DNA from: Pseudomonadales bacterium
GTDB lineage: Bacteria; Pseudomonadota; Gammaproteobacteria; Pseudomonadales; Azotimanducaceae
Length of the DNA stretch: 53,170 bases
NCBI GenBank assembly: GCA_022827905.1
Contig: JAJEIQ010000036.1
Location: 1 to 53,170 of the forward strand
Reading direction: 5' to 3'
Shown here one piece after another: positions 40,666 through 49,255 of this stretch. The first letter of the stretch is position 1. Every line of letters begins with the position of its first letter. Position numbers and translations under genes: made by a program. A model generated the notes under the pieces. The model saw only the letters and a program-made list of their open reading frames with translations, searched no databases and was not told the DNA's origin.

Positions 40666-42981
40666 ATGAGATTGATCCATTCCGCCGCCCTCCTTGGCGC
40701 GGCGTACGCCTTGGCTGCCATCCCGGCGGCAGCGGCCCAAGAGAACTCCGGGGCGTCTGATCGGCCCATTGAGGAGATCATCGTGACCTCGCAGCGGCGT
40801 GCGGAGAACATGCAAAGCGTGCCCATTGCCGTCACCGCGTTCAGCGGCGATGACCTCGACGAGATGGGCATTGTCGACATCAAAGGGATCACCGAACGCA
40901 CCCCGGGCTTCACCATGGGCGTGTTCAACCCGGGCCAGCCGCAGTACTACATCCGCGGCATCGGCTCCAACGAGGACGGGGCGGGCGGCGACCAGTCGGT
41001 GATCATTTTCGTTGACGAGGTGTACATCGGCCGCTCCGCCGGTTCGGACTTGGACTTGTTCGACCTAGAGCGCGTGGAGGTGCTGCGCGGCCCGCAGGGC
41101 ACGCTGTTTGGTAAGAATGTAATCGGCGGCGCAGTGAGCCTGGTCACGAAAAAGCCAACCGAACAAACCGAGCTCAAGTTCGAGGGCACGGTGGGCAATT
41201 TGGAAGCGCTCACGATTCGCGGCCTCGCCAGTGGCCAGATCGCGGCCAACACCTACGGCAAGCTGTCCTTTTCCAGCCGGCGGCGGGACGGCTACCTGAA
41301 ATCTCAAATCGGCCAATTCCCTGAGTTTTTCCCCGGCCTCAGTCCGGACTCCCTCGGCAAGTTCGACCAGCTCGACGTCAACTCCGACAGCGTCCGCGGC
41401 GCGTTGCGGTTCGTGCCCACCGACCGGATGGAGATCAATCTAACCGCCAACTACTCGACCATGGACCGGGCGGGGCCGAGCTATCGATCCGTCGGCCCGG
41501 GCGGCATCCCGTTCCTGGCTGACGCTGCGCTGCTGCCGAACTACGAAGACCGGCACCATGAAAACCTGCTTGAGGATCCGGGCCGCTCAACGAACGACAT
41601 TTACGGCATAACCGCCCGCCTCGACTACGACATCGGCGACGCGACGACCTTTACGTCGCTTACCTCCTTCCGGGACGTGGAGGCGGAGCAGGTTTGGTAT
41701 CTTGGCACCAAGAACCTCGCAGCTCTCAGGCTTTCGACCAATGCGGTGCCACTCTACTTGGTGGGCTCCAACGACTACACGGACGACTCGGAGACCTTCA
41801 CCCACGAGTTCCGGCTCACCGGCGCATTCGACCGATTCAACTATGTCGCTGGCGCCTACTATCTGAAGGAAAAAACCCATCGCAATGAGCGTGCACCCAT
41901 TGGGCTGGACTTTTCCAACGGGATGGGCGGCGTGGGGGTTTCCATACCGGTCATCGATGGCGGCGACGACCAACGCAATGAAACGGACAGCTATTCCTTG
42001 TTCGGCCAGTTCGGCTTCGATCTGACCGACACCATCACCCTCTCGTTTGGCGGCCGCCAAACCTGGGAGGAGAAGGACATCAGCCGCTTGGGCACGCCTT
42101 CCGGCCTGAATCCGGGGCGGGTGTTCGACTTTGAGACGGGCGAGGACTGGAGCGCCTTCACGATGCGGGCCGGCATCGAATGGCAGGCAACCGAGGACAT
42201 CTTCGTTTACGCCACCCTGTCGGAAGGGTTCAAGTCAGGGGGCTATCAGGGGCTCGCCAACACGGAGCTCATCGCCATCACGCCTTTCGATCCCGAAGAG
42301 GCGGTCCTCTACGAAGTCGGCGTCAAGAGTGAGTGGCTGGACAATCGCGTGCGAGTCAACATGGCGTTGTTCACCACCGACTACTCCGACTTGCAGATTC
42401 TACAGTTGCTCGTCCCCGAAGACGCCGTTCCCGGCACGGCGGGCTCCCTAATCACGCAAAACGCGGCGGATGCGGACATCGAGGGGGTGGAGGTTGAGTT
42501 CACCTTCATTCCCGTGGAAAACCTGACCATTTCCGGCGCCTACACCCACCTCAATACGGAGTTCTCCAACTTTTTCATTCCCAGCGGCTTTCGTCCACCC
42601 GATCTGGGCGGCGGGACGCCGGTTGACCGGACCGGCAACGAACTGCGCAATGCGCCCAAACATGCCTTCAACATCCTGGCGCGCTACGACTGGCCGCTCG
42701 GCAACGGCGGAGCGCTCAGCCTTCAGGGCGATTGGCGATACAAAGGCAAGGCCTTCCAAGATCCCGATGTGCTGGAGTTCTCGGCTGTGCCGTCCTACGA
42801 CGTGGTTGACTTCAGAGCCACCTACGCATGGCCCAACGGCCACTTGGAGACGACCCTCTGGCTCCGAAACGCTTTTGATGAGGACTATTTCCTGCACAAT
42901 TGGCCGTTGCAGGGCAGTGGTCAGGCCACCCCGGCGCCCCCACGCACCTACGGCTTGACGCTGACTTGGCGCAACGAATAG
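40666..42981 (+). CDS. TonB-dependent outer membrane receptor
   Basis: The 771-aa product starts at ATG 40666, seven bases after AGGAG, with a signal peptide ending near AIPAAAAQ. IEEIIVTSQRRAENMQ is the TonB box/plug start. The plug continues with PQYYIRGIGSNEDG and LERVEVLRGPQGTLFGKN, and the 22-strand barrel ends in RTYGLTLTWRNE. Such FecA/CirA-type receptors import siderophores, sugars or other nutrients. The neighbouring amidohydrolases and AGCS symporter suggest an organic nitrogen compound rather than iron. In-frame ATGs at 40645 and 40660 are close alternatives. Confidence 0.92.
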   Translation: MRLIHSAALLGAAYALAAIPAAAAQENSGASDRPIEEIIVTSQRRAENMQSVPIAVTAFSGDDLDEMGIVDIKGITERTPGFTMGVFNPGQPQYYIRGIGSNEDGAGGDQSVIIFVDEVYIGRSAGSDLDLFDLERVEVLRGPQGTLFGKNVIGGAVSLVTKKPTEQTELKFEGTVGNLEALTIRGLASGQIAANTYGKLSFSSRRRDGYLKSQIGQFPEFFPGLSPDSLGKFDQLDVNSDSVRGALRFVPTDRMEINLTANYSTMDRAGPSYRSVGPGGIPFLADAALLPNYEDRHHENLLEDPGRSTNDIYGITARLDYDIGDATTFTSLTSFRDVEAEQVWYLGTKNLAALRLSTNAVPLYLVGSNDYTDDSETFTHEFRLTGAFDRFNYVAGAYYLKEKTHRNERAPIGLDFSNGMGGVGVSIPVIDGGDDQRNETDSYSLFGQFGFDLTDTITLSFGGRQTWEEKDISRLGTPSGLNPGRVFDFETGEDWSAFTMRAGIEWQATEDIFVYATLSEGFKSGGYQGLANTELIAITPFDPEEAVLYEVGVKSEWLDNRVRVNMALFTTDYSDLQILQLLVPEDAVPGTAGSLITQNAADADIEGVEVEFTFIPVENLTISGAYTHLNTEFSNFFIPSGFRPPDLGGGTPVDRTGNELRNAPKHAFNILARYDWPLGNGGALSLQGDWRYKGKAFQDPDVLEFSAVPSYDVVDFRATYAWPNGHLETTLWLRNAFDEDYFLHNWPLQGSGQATPAPPRTYGLTLTWRNE

Positions 42982-43011
42982 TTCCAAAACTGTTCTGAGC
43001 GAGCACTGCCC

Positions 43012-44736
43012 TTGCGAGCGCTGAAATTTCTCCTGCTCGCCATTTCGGGGCTGGCGACCCTCGCCGCCGCCGCTGAGCCGATGCGGGTCTACACCGCCCG
43101 CGCCATCATCACCATGGACGAGTCGCTGCCCCGGGCCGGGGCAGTGGCTGTGGCCGACGGGCGCATCGTTGCGGTGGGCAGCTTGGAGTCTATGGGCGCA
43201 TGGCTCAAGGCCCGGGAACATGTGATCGATGACCGGTTCGCGGACAAGGTGCTGCTGCCTGGATTCATCGACAACCACCTGCACCCGCTGATGGCGGCCA
43301 TCCTGCTGAACACGCGTTGGATCACTCCGCAGCGCTGGTCGCTGCCCGGCCGGTCCGTGGAGCCCACCCGCGGACGTGCAGCCTACCTCCAACGGGTCGC
43401 GGCCGAAGCCGCCACTGACGGCGTGCCAGACGACCCCTTCATCACTTGGGGCTATCACGAACTCTGGCACAGCGTGATTCGACGTGCGGACCTGGACCGG
43501 ATTGCGCCCGAACGACCGGTGATTCTCTGGCAGCGCTCATTTCACGAAATCGTCGTCAATTCCGCGGCACTGCAATGGCTGGGGTTCAACCCCGAAGTGG
43601 ACACGGAACCGGTTGATGTGCGCTTCGACCTTGGCCTGTTCTCCGAGCGGGGGCTCACCGCCGCGTTGAGTCGCATGGTCCCCTATCTGCTCACGCCGGA
43701 CCGCCTGAACGCGGGCTTGGAAGCAGTGCGCTCAATTGTCCACCAAGGCGGCATCACGACCATCGCGGACATGGGGATTGGGCTCTACTTGGGGCTGCGG
43801 GAGGAAGCGGCCATCCACCGATCGGCGTTCGAAAGCCCCGATGTGCCGATTCGAATCGTTCTGGTGCCGAGCGCATCGCGCCCGCCCCCGCGCGATGCAC
43901 AACGACAGGCTTGGCTTCAGGCCATCGACGGATTCAGCGGCGCCGCCTCACCCAAGGTCCGCGTTGGCCGGCACGTCAAGCTGATGGCGGATGGAGGCTT
44001 TTTCGCGCAGTACATGCGCATGAATCCGCCCGGCTACATCGACGGGCACGAGGGCAAGTGGCTGACGCCGCCCGCTGAGCTGGAAAAGCTCGCCAAGCTG
44101 TTCTGGGATCGGGGCCTGCAGCTGCACTTTCATGTCAACGGCGATGAGGGCATGGATGTGGTGCTCGACATTCTGGAAGAGAACCTGACGGAAAGCCCTC
44201 GGCCCGACCATCGCACCACCCTGCATCATGTGGGCTTTGCCACCAACGATCAGCTGCGGCGGGCGGCTCGGCTTGGCGCGGTGATCTCCGCCCAGCCTTA
44301 CTACATCTGGGCGCTGGGAGACCTCTACGCCGATCACGGCCTGGGTTACGACCGGGCTTCGCAGATGTCGCGTGTGGGTGCCATGGTGCGCAACGGCATC
44401 CCCACTTCGTTGCACTCGGATTTCACGATGGCGCCAGCGGCGCCCTTGACCCTCGCTTGGGTGGCGGTCAATCGGGTCACCTCCGAGGGCTCGCTGATGG
44501 CGCCCGAGGAGCGCATCTCCGTGGCCGAGGCGCTGCGGGCAGTCACCCTCGATGCGGCCTTCGCCCTCAGGATGGAGGATGAGATAGGCAGCATCGTCGC
44601 CGGCAAGCGGGCCGACTTCACCGTGCTGGAGCGGGACCCATTCACTGTTCCGCCGATGCAATTGAAGGACATCCCCATTTGGGGAACGGTCTTTGAGGGC
44701 AAGCCCTATCCCATCCTCAAGGCGGCTGCGCCTTGA
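43012..44736 (+). CDS. Exported amidohydrolase (YtcJ/amidohydrolase-3 type)
   Basis: The 574-aa protein begins at a TTG (43012) with a signal peptide (LKFLLLAISGLATLAAAAEP). It has LPGFIDNHLHPLMA (HxH ligands), HFHVNGDEGMD, LHHVGFATN and HSDFTMAPAAPL (catalytic Asp), and ends with AGKRADFTVLERDPF. It is a second relative of the lipoprotein at 26887, but in its own locus. It lies 30 bp after the TonB receptor and is likely co-transcribed. The 3' end overlaps the convergent AGCS gene by 20 bp. Confidence 0.88.
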   Translation: MRALKFLLLAISGLATLAAAAEPMRVYTARAIITMDESLPRAGAVAVADGRIVAVGSLESMGAWLKAREHVIDDRFADKVLLPGFIDNHLHPLMAAILLNTRWITPQRWSLPGRSVEPTRGRAAYLQRVAAEAATDGVPDDPFITWGYHELWHSVIRRADLDRIAPERPVILWQRSFHEIVVNSAALQWLGFNPEVDTEPVDVRFDLGLFSERGLTAALSRMVPYLLTPDRLNAGLEAVRSIVHQGGITTIADMGIGLYLGLREEAAIHRSAFESPDVPIRIVLVPSASRPPPRDAQRQAWLQAIDGFSGAASPKVRVGRHVKLMADGGFFAQYMRMNPPGYIDGHEGKWLTPPAELEKLAKLFWDRGLQLHFHVNGDEGMDVVLDILEENLTESPRPDHRTTLHHVGFATNDQLRRAARLGAVISAQPYYIWALGDLYADHGLGYDRASQMSRVGAMVRNGIPTSLHSDFTMAPAAPLTLAWVAVNRVTSEGSLMAPEERISVAEALRAVTLDAAFALRMEDEIGSIVAGKRADFTVLERDPFTVPPMQLKDIPIWGTVFEGKPYPILKAAAP

Positions 44737-46234
44737 TGCGCTGCCAGTAGATGTCCAAGTCGCGCTTGACCACAGGCGCCAACAGATAGAGCCCAAGCAC
44801 GTTGGCGAGCGCCATGGCGAAGATCATGGCATCGGAGAAGTCGAGCACCGCATCGAGTTGCGTGGTGCAGCCGATGATCGCAAAGACGCAGAACACCGTG
44901 TTGAATGCGCGCTTGGCGGCTCGCCCGTTGCCAAACAGGTAGATGCAGCCTTCCAGCCCGTAGTAGGACCAGGAGATCATGGTGGAGTAGGCGAACAGCA
45001 TGATCACCACCGCGAGCAGGTACGGGAACCAAGGAATCACGCTGGCGAACGCCGCTGAGGTCAGTTCCACGCCGCTCATGGCGCCATCGGACAGCAGCGC
45101 CGGATCGTACACCGTCACCGTGATGACCAAGGCCGTAATGGTGCAGATCACCACGGTGTCGATGAACGGTTCGAGCATGGCGACAAACCCTTGAGTTAGA
45201 GGCTCCCGGGTTTTTACGGCCGCATGGGCGATGGCGGAGGAGCCGATGCCCGCTTCGTTGGAGAAAGCGGCGCGGCGGAACCCGAGAATCAACACCGCGA
45301 AGAAACCGCCTGTGGCGCCTTCAGGCGTGAACGCTTGGGTGACGATGGCGCCGAGCGCACTTGGGATTTCGTCGGCGTTGGCGCCGATGACCACCAACGC
45401 TGCGCCAACGTACAGGAGCGCCATGAACGGCACCAGCCGCACTGTTACCCGGGCGATGCTCTTGATGCCGCCGACGATCACCAGCGCCACCAGAGCGGCC
45501 AGCAGCGTGCCGAACAGCCAGCCCCGGCCAGCGAAGAGGCTCTGTTCGCCGCCGGTCACGTTGACGAACTGCACGTAGGCCTGATTGGCCTGAAACATGC
45601 AGCCCGCCCCCAGGCAGCCGACGATGATGCATACGGCGTAGTACCAAGCCATCACCTTGCCGAGCCGGGGCAGGCGCCGCTCCCTTAGGCCCCGGTCCAG
45701 GTAGAACATCGGGCCGCCGGATACCGAGCCGTCGGCGTTCTCCTGACGGTACTTCACGCCGAGCGTGCACTCCACGAACTTTGACGCCATGCCGAGAAAT
45801 CCGGCCACAATCAGCCAAAAGGTGGCGCCTGGGCCGCCCACGGAAATCGCCACCGCGACATGGACGATATTGCCCACGCCCACAGTGCCCGAGACCGCTG
45901 TGGTGAGCGCCTGGAAGTGGGAGACCTCGCCGGGGCCCTTGGGCGCCTTGTCGAGCTTGCCGGAGACAATGCGGATGGCGTGGGCAAAGCCGCGAAGGTT
46001 GATGAATCGAAAGTAGAACGTGAAAAAGACAGCGCCGGCGATCAGCCACAGCACGATCAAGGGCAGTTGCGCATCGCCCACCGGCACCGCGAAGAACACA
46101 ACCTCTGACATGGCCCGGGCCACAGGCTTGAAGGCGGCATCGACCGCTTGGTCGACTTCCAGCGCTTGGCAGGGCGCCACCCAAAGCCCCGCCATGGCCG
46201 CTGTGGCACTCATACTCCCTTGTTTGGACTTCAT
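44717..46234 (-). CDS. Sodium:alanine symporter (AGCS) family protein
   Basis: The 505-aa product from ATG 46234 (GGAGTG upstream) has about 10-11 membrane segments and typical AGCS stretches: FYFRFINLRGFAHAIRIVSG, GTVGVGNIVHVAVAISVGGPG and FVECTLGVKYR. GIGSSAIAHAAVKTREPLTQG lies near the middle of the protein. An N-terminal extension before the first helix looks like a signal-like hydrophobic piece. It should import alanine or glycine with sodium. Facing the TonB receptor and amidohydrolases, it may take up the amino acids they release. Confidence 0.9.
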   Translation of the reverse strand: MKSKQGSMSATAAMAGLWVAPCQALEVDQAVDAAFKPVARAMSEVVFFAVPVGDAQLPLIVLWLIAGAVFFTFYFRFINLRGFAHAIRIVSGKLDKAPKGPGEVSHFQALTTAVSGTVGVGNIVHVAVAISVGGPGATFWLIVAGFLGMASKFVECTLGVKYRQENADGSVSGGPMFYLDRGLRERRLPRLGKVMAWYYAVCIIVGCLGAGCMFQANQAYVQFVNVTGGEQSLFAGRGWLFGTLLAALVALVIVGGIKSIARVTVRLVPFMALLYVGAALVVIGANADEIPSALGAIVTQAFTPEGATGGFFAVLILGFRRAAFSNEAGIGSSAIAHAAVKTREPLTQGFVAMLEPFIDTVVICTITALVITVTVYDPALLSDGAMSGVELTSAAFASVIPWFPYLLAVVIMLFAYSTMISWSYYGLEGCIYLFGNGRAAKRAFNTVFCVFAIIGCTTQLDAVLDFSDAMIFAMALANVLGLYLLAPVVKRDLDIYWQRIKAQPP

Positions 46235-46300
46235 TGAAGCACTCCATTCGTCATCCTTGTCAACACATCTGCACAAGCCCCACATGTTTCCTATCGTCCG

Positions 46301-46337
46301 TTGACCTTTTCTGACCGGTCCTCAATACTAGTCACTT
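46301..46337 (+). promoter_or_regulatory. Promoter of the phd/vapC operon, near-leaderless
   Basis: TTGACC (46301-46306), 17-bp spacer, AATACT (46324-46329), then 8 nt and the ATG at 46338. There is no ribosome site, so the antitoxin mRNA is probably leaderless or nearly so. The 31-bp core matches 38050-38080 at 26 positions. Confidence 0.5.
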
Positions 46338-46574
46338 ATGGAACACATCAACGCTTCCGATTTCAAGGCCCGCTGCCTCTCCATACTCGACCGCGTCAGG
46401 GCAACCGGCGAGCGCGTGGTCATATTGAAGCGCGGTCAGCCCGTGGCGGAACTTGGTCCCACGACCGGGTTGCATGGTCGCTATCCCCAGTTGGAGTTGA
46501 AGGGCACCGTCACCGTGGTGGACGACATCGTCAGCCCGGCGGTTCCAGAGGACCATTGGGAGAGCAACCGTTGA
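46338..46574 (+). CDS. Phd/YefM-family antitoxin
   Basis: The 78-aa protein begins with MEHINASDFKARCLSILDRV and continues to ERVVILKRGQPVAELGP, the DNA-binding N-terminal domain of prevent-host-death antitoxins. The short C-terminal tail should wrap the toxin. It should repress its own promoter and neutralise the PIN-domain protein encoded next. The stop overlaps the toxin start (TTGA). Confidence 0.85.
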   Translation: MEHINASDFKARCLSILDRVRATGERVVILKRGQPVAELGPTTGLHGRYPQLELKGTVTVVDDIVSPAVPEDHWESNR

Positions 46575-46972
46575 CCACAGCGTTGTTGGACACGCATGTG
46601 CTGATCTGGTGGCTGAATGACCTGACGCGGCTTTCGCCGCAGCAAAAGGAAGTTGTCGAGGCTGCGACTCCCGATGCCCCATTGCATGTGTCCGATATCT
46701 CCCTTTGGGAAGTGGCGATGCTACAAAGCTTGGGCCGCATTCGGCTGGCGTTGCCGCTGCGAGAGTGGCTGGACAGGGCAGTCGCTCCGCCGCTCGTGCG
46801 CAGGCACGGCATTTCCCCGGCGATTGCTGCCGAAGTGGCGGCCCTCCCGGATTCGTTTCACCGCGACCCGGCTGACAGAATATTAGTGGCGACCGCTCGA
46901 GTGTTGGGTGCGACCCTGCTCACGAGTGATCGTCGAATCGCGGATGCCTCGCTCACCCCAACGCTGGGGTGA
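46571..46972 (+). CDS. VapC-like PIN-domain toxin
   Basis: The 133-aa protein from TTG 46571 starts TALLDTHVLIWWLND with the first PIN aspartate. SDISLWEVAMLQSLGRIRL carries the second acidic residue, and DPADRILVATARVLGATLLT carries the third and fourth. Such toxins are Mg-dependent ribonucleases cutting tRNA or rRNA. Start and stop positions show tight coupling with the antitoxin gene. A TTG start and the absence of a ribosome site fit low toxin production. The frame runs upstream to 46301, but that part lies over the antitoxin gene. Confidence 0.85.
   Translation: MTTALLDTHVLIWWLNDLTRLSPQQKEVVEAATPDAPLHVSDISLWEVAMLQSLGRIRLALPLREWLDRAVAPPLVRRHGISPAIAAEVAALPDSFHRDPADRILVATARVLGATLLTSDRRIADASLTPTLG
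46953..46972 (+). terminator. Perfect hairpin over the vapC stop codon
   Basis: TCACCCCA-ACGC-TGGGGTGA forms an 8-bp perfect stem with a 4-nt loop, and its last three bases are the toxin stop codon. No T-run follows, so it may stabilise the mRNA end or act as a weak terminator rather than a classical one. Confidence 0.4.
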
Positions 46973-47038
46973 AACGCAGCGCGACGGAGTGCGCCGCATG
47001 GCATCCCGTGATCCGGCGCCGGACGGATAGCCCAAGCG

Positions 47039-48823
47039 TCAGCGCCTGCGGACTGCGTCGCGGGTTCGAACATACACCACGAAGGGGATCAACAGCAGCA
47101 CGGTGAGCAGCGCCACCAGTATCGCCGGCCCATATTGATCCCGAAGCATGTTGATGAGTAGCTGACCCGTCTGGCTGTATCCGGGCGGGATGGGCATAAC
47201 CTTGTTTTCCTGCTCGAACCGGGCATAGGCACTGAGCATCACCTGAAACAGATCCGGCATCTCCGCCTTCAAGTCCCGAACCTCGCCCGGGTCCTTGGCA
47301 ATGTTGTAGAGCCGCCAATCTCCATCGCCCAGTGGAGGCAGGTTTCGCACGATCTTAAACTCACCCTGAAACAACACCCCATGCCCGGTCAGTCCGTAGC
47401 CCACGGCATCGCTTTCTTCGTAAGCCCGCTCAACCTCTCCGCGCACAAGAGGCCCCAAGTCCTTCCCGGTAATCGGCAGCACAGGCTTGCCTGCAAACCG
47501 ACCATCGGGTTTGTCCACACCGGCGAAAGCCAGGATGGTTGCTGCAATGTCCGTGGCCCAGGCGAAGGCGTCAGTTTGCGCCGGTGACGCATCCAATGGT
47601 CTTCCAGAGATAATGAGCGGCACCCGCAATCCGCCCTCGCCCACATAGAACTTGTAGAAGGACAGGGGACTTACAGCGGCGCTGGTAAATCCCGGATTGA
47701 TTGAGTTGTAGCTGCCTTTCAGGCCCAGCGTCTCATAGTCTGTTGAGTAACCCAGGCTGGACGCCAGGCTGTTTGCGGAAAACGAAGCCGGATCCTGCGA
47801 CCCGCTCCCCTCAGCGCCATTGTCGGAAGTAAAGATGACGATTGTGTTTTCGAGCTGTCCCTGCCTCTCCAGATAGGTGAGAAGCCGACCAATGTTGGCG
47901 TCCATTGCCTCAATCATCCCGGCGTAAACCGCCATGCGTTTGGCCTCGTAGCGCCGCCGCTCCGGGCCCAGTGCGCCCCAGTCTGCCGTGGTCGGCATCC
48001 GCGCCATGGGCACCGCCTCGGGCAGGACTCCCAAGGCGACGGCACGGTCATGGCGTGCCTGCCGCAATTGATCCCAGCCTTCGTCATACAGGCCCATGTA
48101 ACGGTCGATGTATTCCTGAGGCGCCTGCACGGGAATGTGCACGGCCTGAAACGGCACGTAGGCGAAGAACGGTTTGCCGTCGCCGATGTTGCCGCCAATG
48201 AACTCGATGGTTTTGTCGATCAGGAAGCGGGAAGAGTAGAAGTCGTCCGGCAACTCGAAGCGCTTGCCATCCGCAAACCAATTGGCCCGATCGTAGATCG
48301 GCAGGTACGGGCGCTGCTCCCAATTGTCAGCACCGGAATCCATCAGCGCTACCGTTCGCTCGAATCCACGATGGCTTGGCAGCTTGCCCGGCGCCGCTCC
48401 CAGATGCCACTTGCCGGCCATGTAAGTGTGATAGCCCGAACTTTCCAGCAGCGTTGCGATGGTCACCACGTTGTCTCCGAGCACGCCTTGGTAGTTTTCA
48501 TGCGCCATCTGCTCGGGTGCCAACATCTCCGGAATGTTTGGCACGCCAGCAAGATGATTGTTGACGCCAGTCAGCAGCATCGCCCGTGCCGGGGCGCAGT
48601 TGGCGGCCGTGTGGTAGTTGGTGAATCGAACCCCCTCTTGCGCCAATTTTGACAGCGCAGGCGTATTGACCTCACTGCCGTAGGGGGCGATGTCGGTGTA
48701 GCCCAAATCATCCGCGAGCAGAAAGACGATGTTCGGTCTGTCGTTGGCGTTTAGCGGCGGGCCAAACGCAAGCATGGCAAGCGCGACGACGATTGCGCGT
48801 ACGGGGCCCTCGGGCATGTTCAT
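47039..48823 (-). CDS. Arylsulfatase-like sulfatase, membrane-anchored
   Basis: From ATG 48823 the product is 594 aa with a signal sequence (AIVVALAMLAFGPPL). It has NIVFLLADDLGYTD (metal-binding Asp pair 38-39) and the sulfatase signature CAPAR at 76-80. The cysteine there would be matured to formylglycine in the presence of a suitable enzyme, which is not in this window. YMAGKWHLG and IVIFTSDNGAEG follow. A C-terminal membrane helix (AILVALLTVLLLIPFVVYV) would anchor it. The start overlaps the upstream membrane-protein stop (ATGA). Confidence 0.88.
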   Translation of the reverse strand: MNMPEGPVRAIVVALAMLAFGPPLNANDRPNIVFLLADDLGYTDIAPYGSEVNTPALSKLAQEGVRFTNYHTAANCAPARAMLLTGVNNHLAGVPNIPEMLAPEQMAHENYQGVLGDNVVTIATLLESSGYHTYMAGKWHLGAAPGKLPSHRGFERTVALMDSGADNWEQRPYLPIYDRANWFADGKRFELPDDFYSSRFLIDKTIEFIGGNIGDGKPFFAYVPFQAVHIPVQAPQEYIDRYMGLYDEGWDQLRQARHDRAVALGVLPEAVPMARMPTTADWGALGPERRRYEAKRMAVYAGMIEAMDANIGRLLTYLERQGQLENTIVIFTSDNGAEGSGSQDPASFSANSLASSLGYSTDYETLGLKGSYNSINPGFTSAAVSPLSFYKFYVGEGGLRVPLIISGRPLDASPAQTDAFAWATDIAATILAFAGVDKPDGRFAGKPVLPITGKDLGPLVRGEVERAYEESDAVGYGLTGHGVLFQGEFKIVRNLPPLGDGDWRLYNIAKDPGEVRDLKAEMPDLFQVMLSAYARFEQENKVMPIPPGYSQTGQLLINMLRDQYGPAILVALLTVLLLIPFVVYVRTRDAVRRR

Positions 48824-49206
48824 TCGCGCTCGGGGAGATAGCGAGACGCAATCAACAGCAACGCCGCGACCACAACCTCCAGGACGATGGCTTGGGGCGC
48901 AAATGCAGCACCGTGCGCCAGCCAGGCCACCAATCTGCCAGCCGCGGCGATTAGCAGAAGCAGCATGGGCGGATAGAACCAAGTGCGGACGCTCGTCACA
49001 ACGGCGATCAGGATGCTGAGCCCAGTGACAAGAAAAAACGCGGACAGGTCAGCCACCTGGCTGCTGAGCCCATAACCCGTTTCCAGAGTAAGCCCCAGTG
49101 TGGGCGCAACGCCGGCAGGGTCCACCAGCCATCGCAACCCCAGGGCGATGAACAGCAGCCCTGGAAGCATGACAATCAATGCAAACAAGCGTCGGATCCA
49201 CGTCAT
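48820..49206 (-). CDS. Small four-helix membrane protein (DUF4345-like)
   Basis: From ATG 49206 the product is 128 aa with four hydrophobic segments. The first is ALIVMLPGLLFIALGLRWLV, and SQVADLSAFFLVTGLSILI comes later. The pattern of DP near the first loop and a helix-turn with FFLxTG resembles the DUF4345 family, whose role is unknown. GGGAG lies about 12 bp upstream of the ATG. It overlaps the sulfatase start and is thus part of the same transcript. Confidence 0.65.
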   Translation of the reverse strand: MTWIRRLFALIVMLPGLLFIALGLRWLVDPAGVAPTLGLTLETGYGLSSQVADLSAFFLVTGLSILIAVVTSVRTWFYPPMLLLLIAAAGRLVAWLAHGAAFAPQAIVLEVVVAALLLIASRYLPERE

Positions 49207-49255
49207 TATCCTGATCTCCCTCTGTGCGAAGCCACGCCGCCGCATGGAATCGGGA

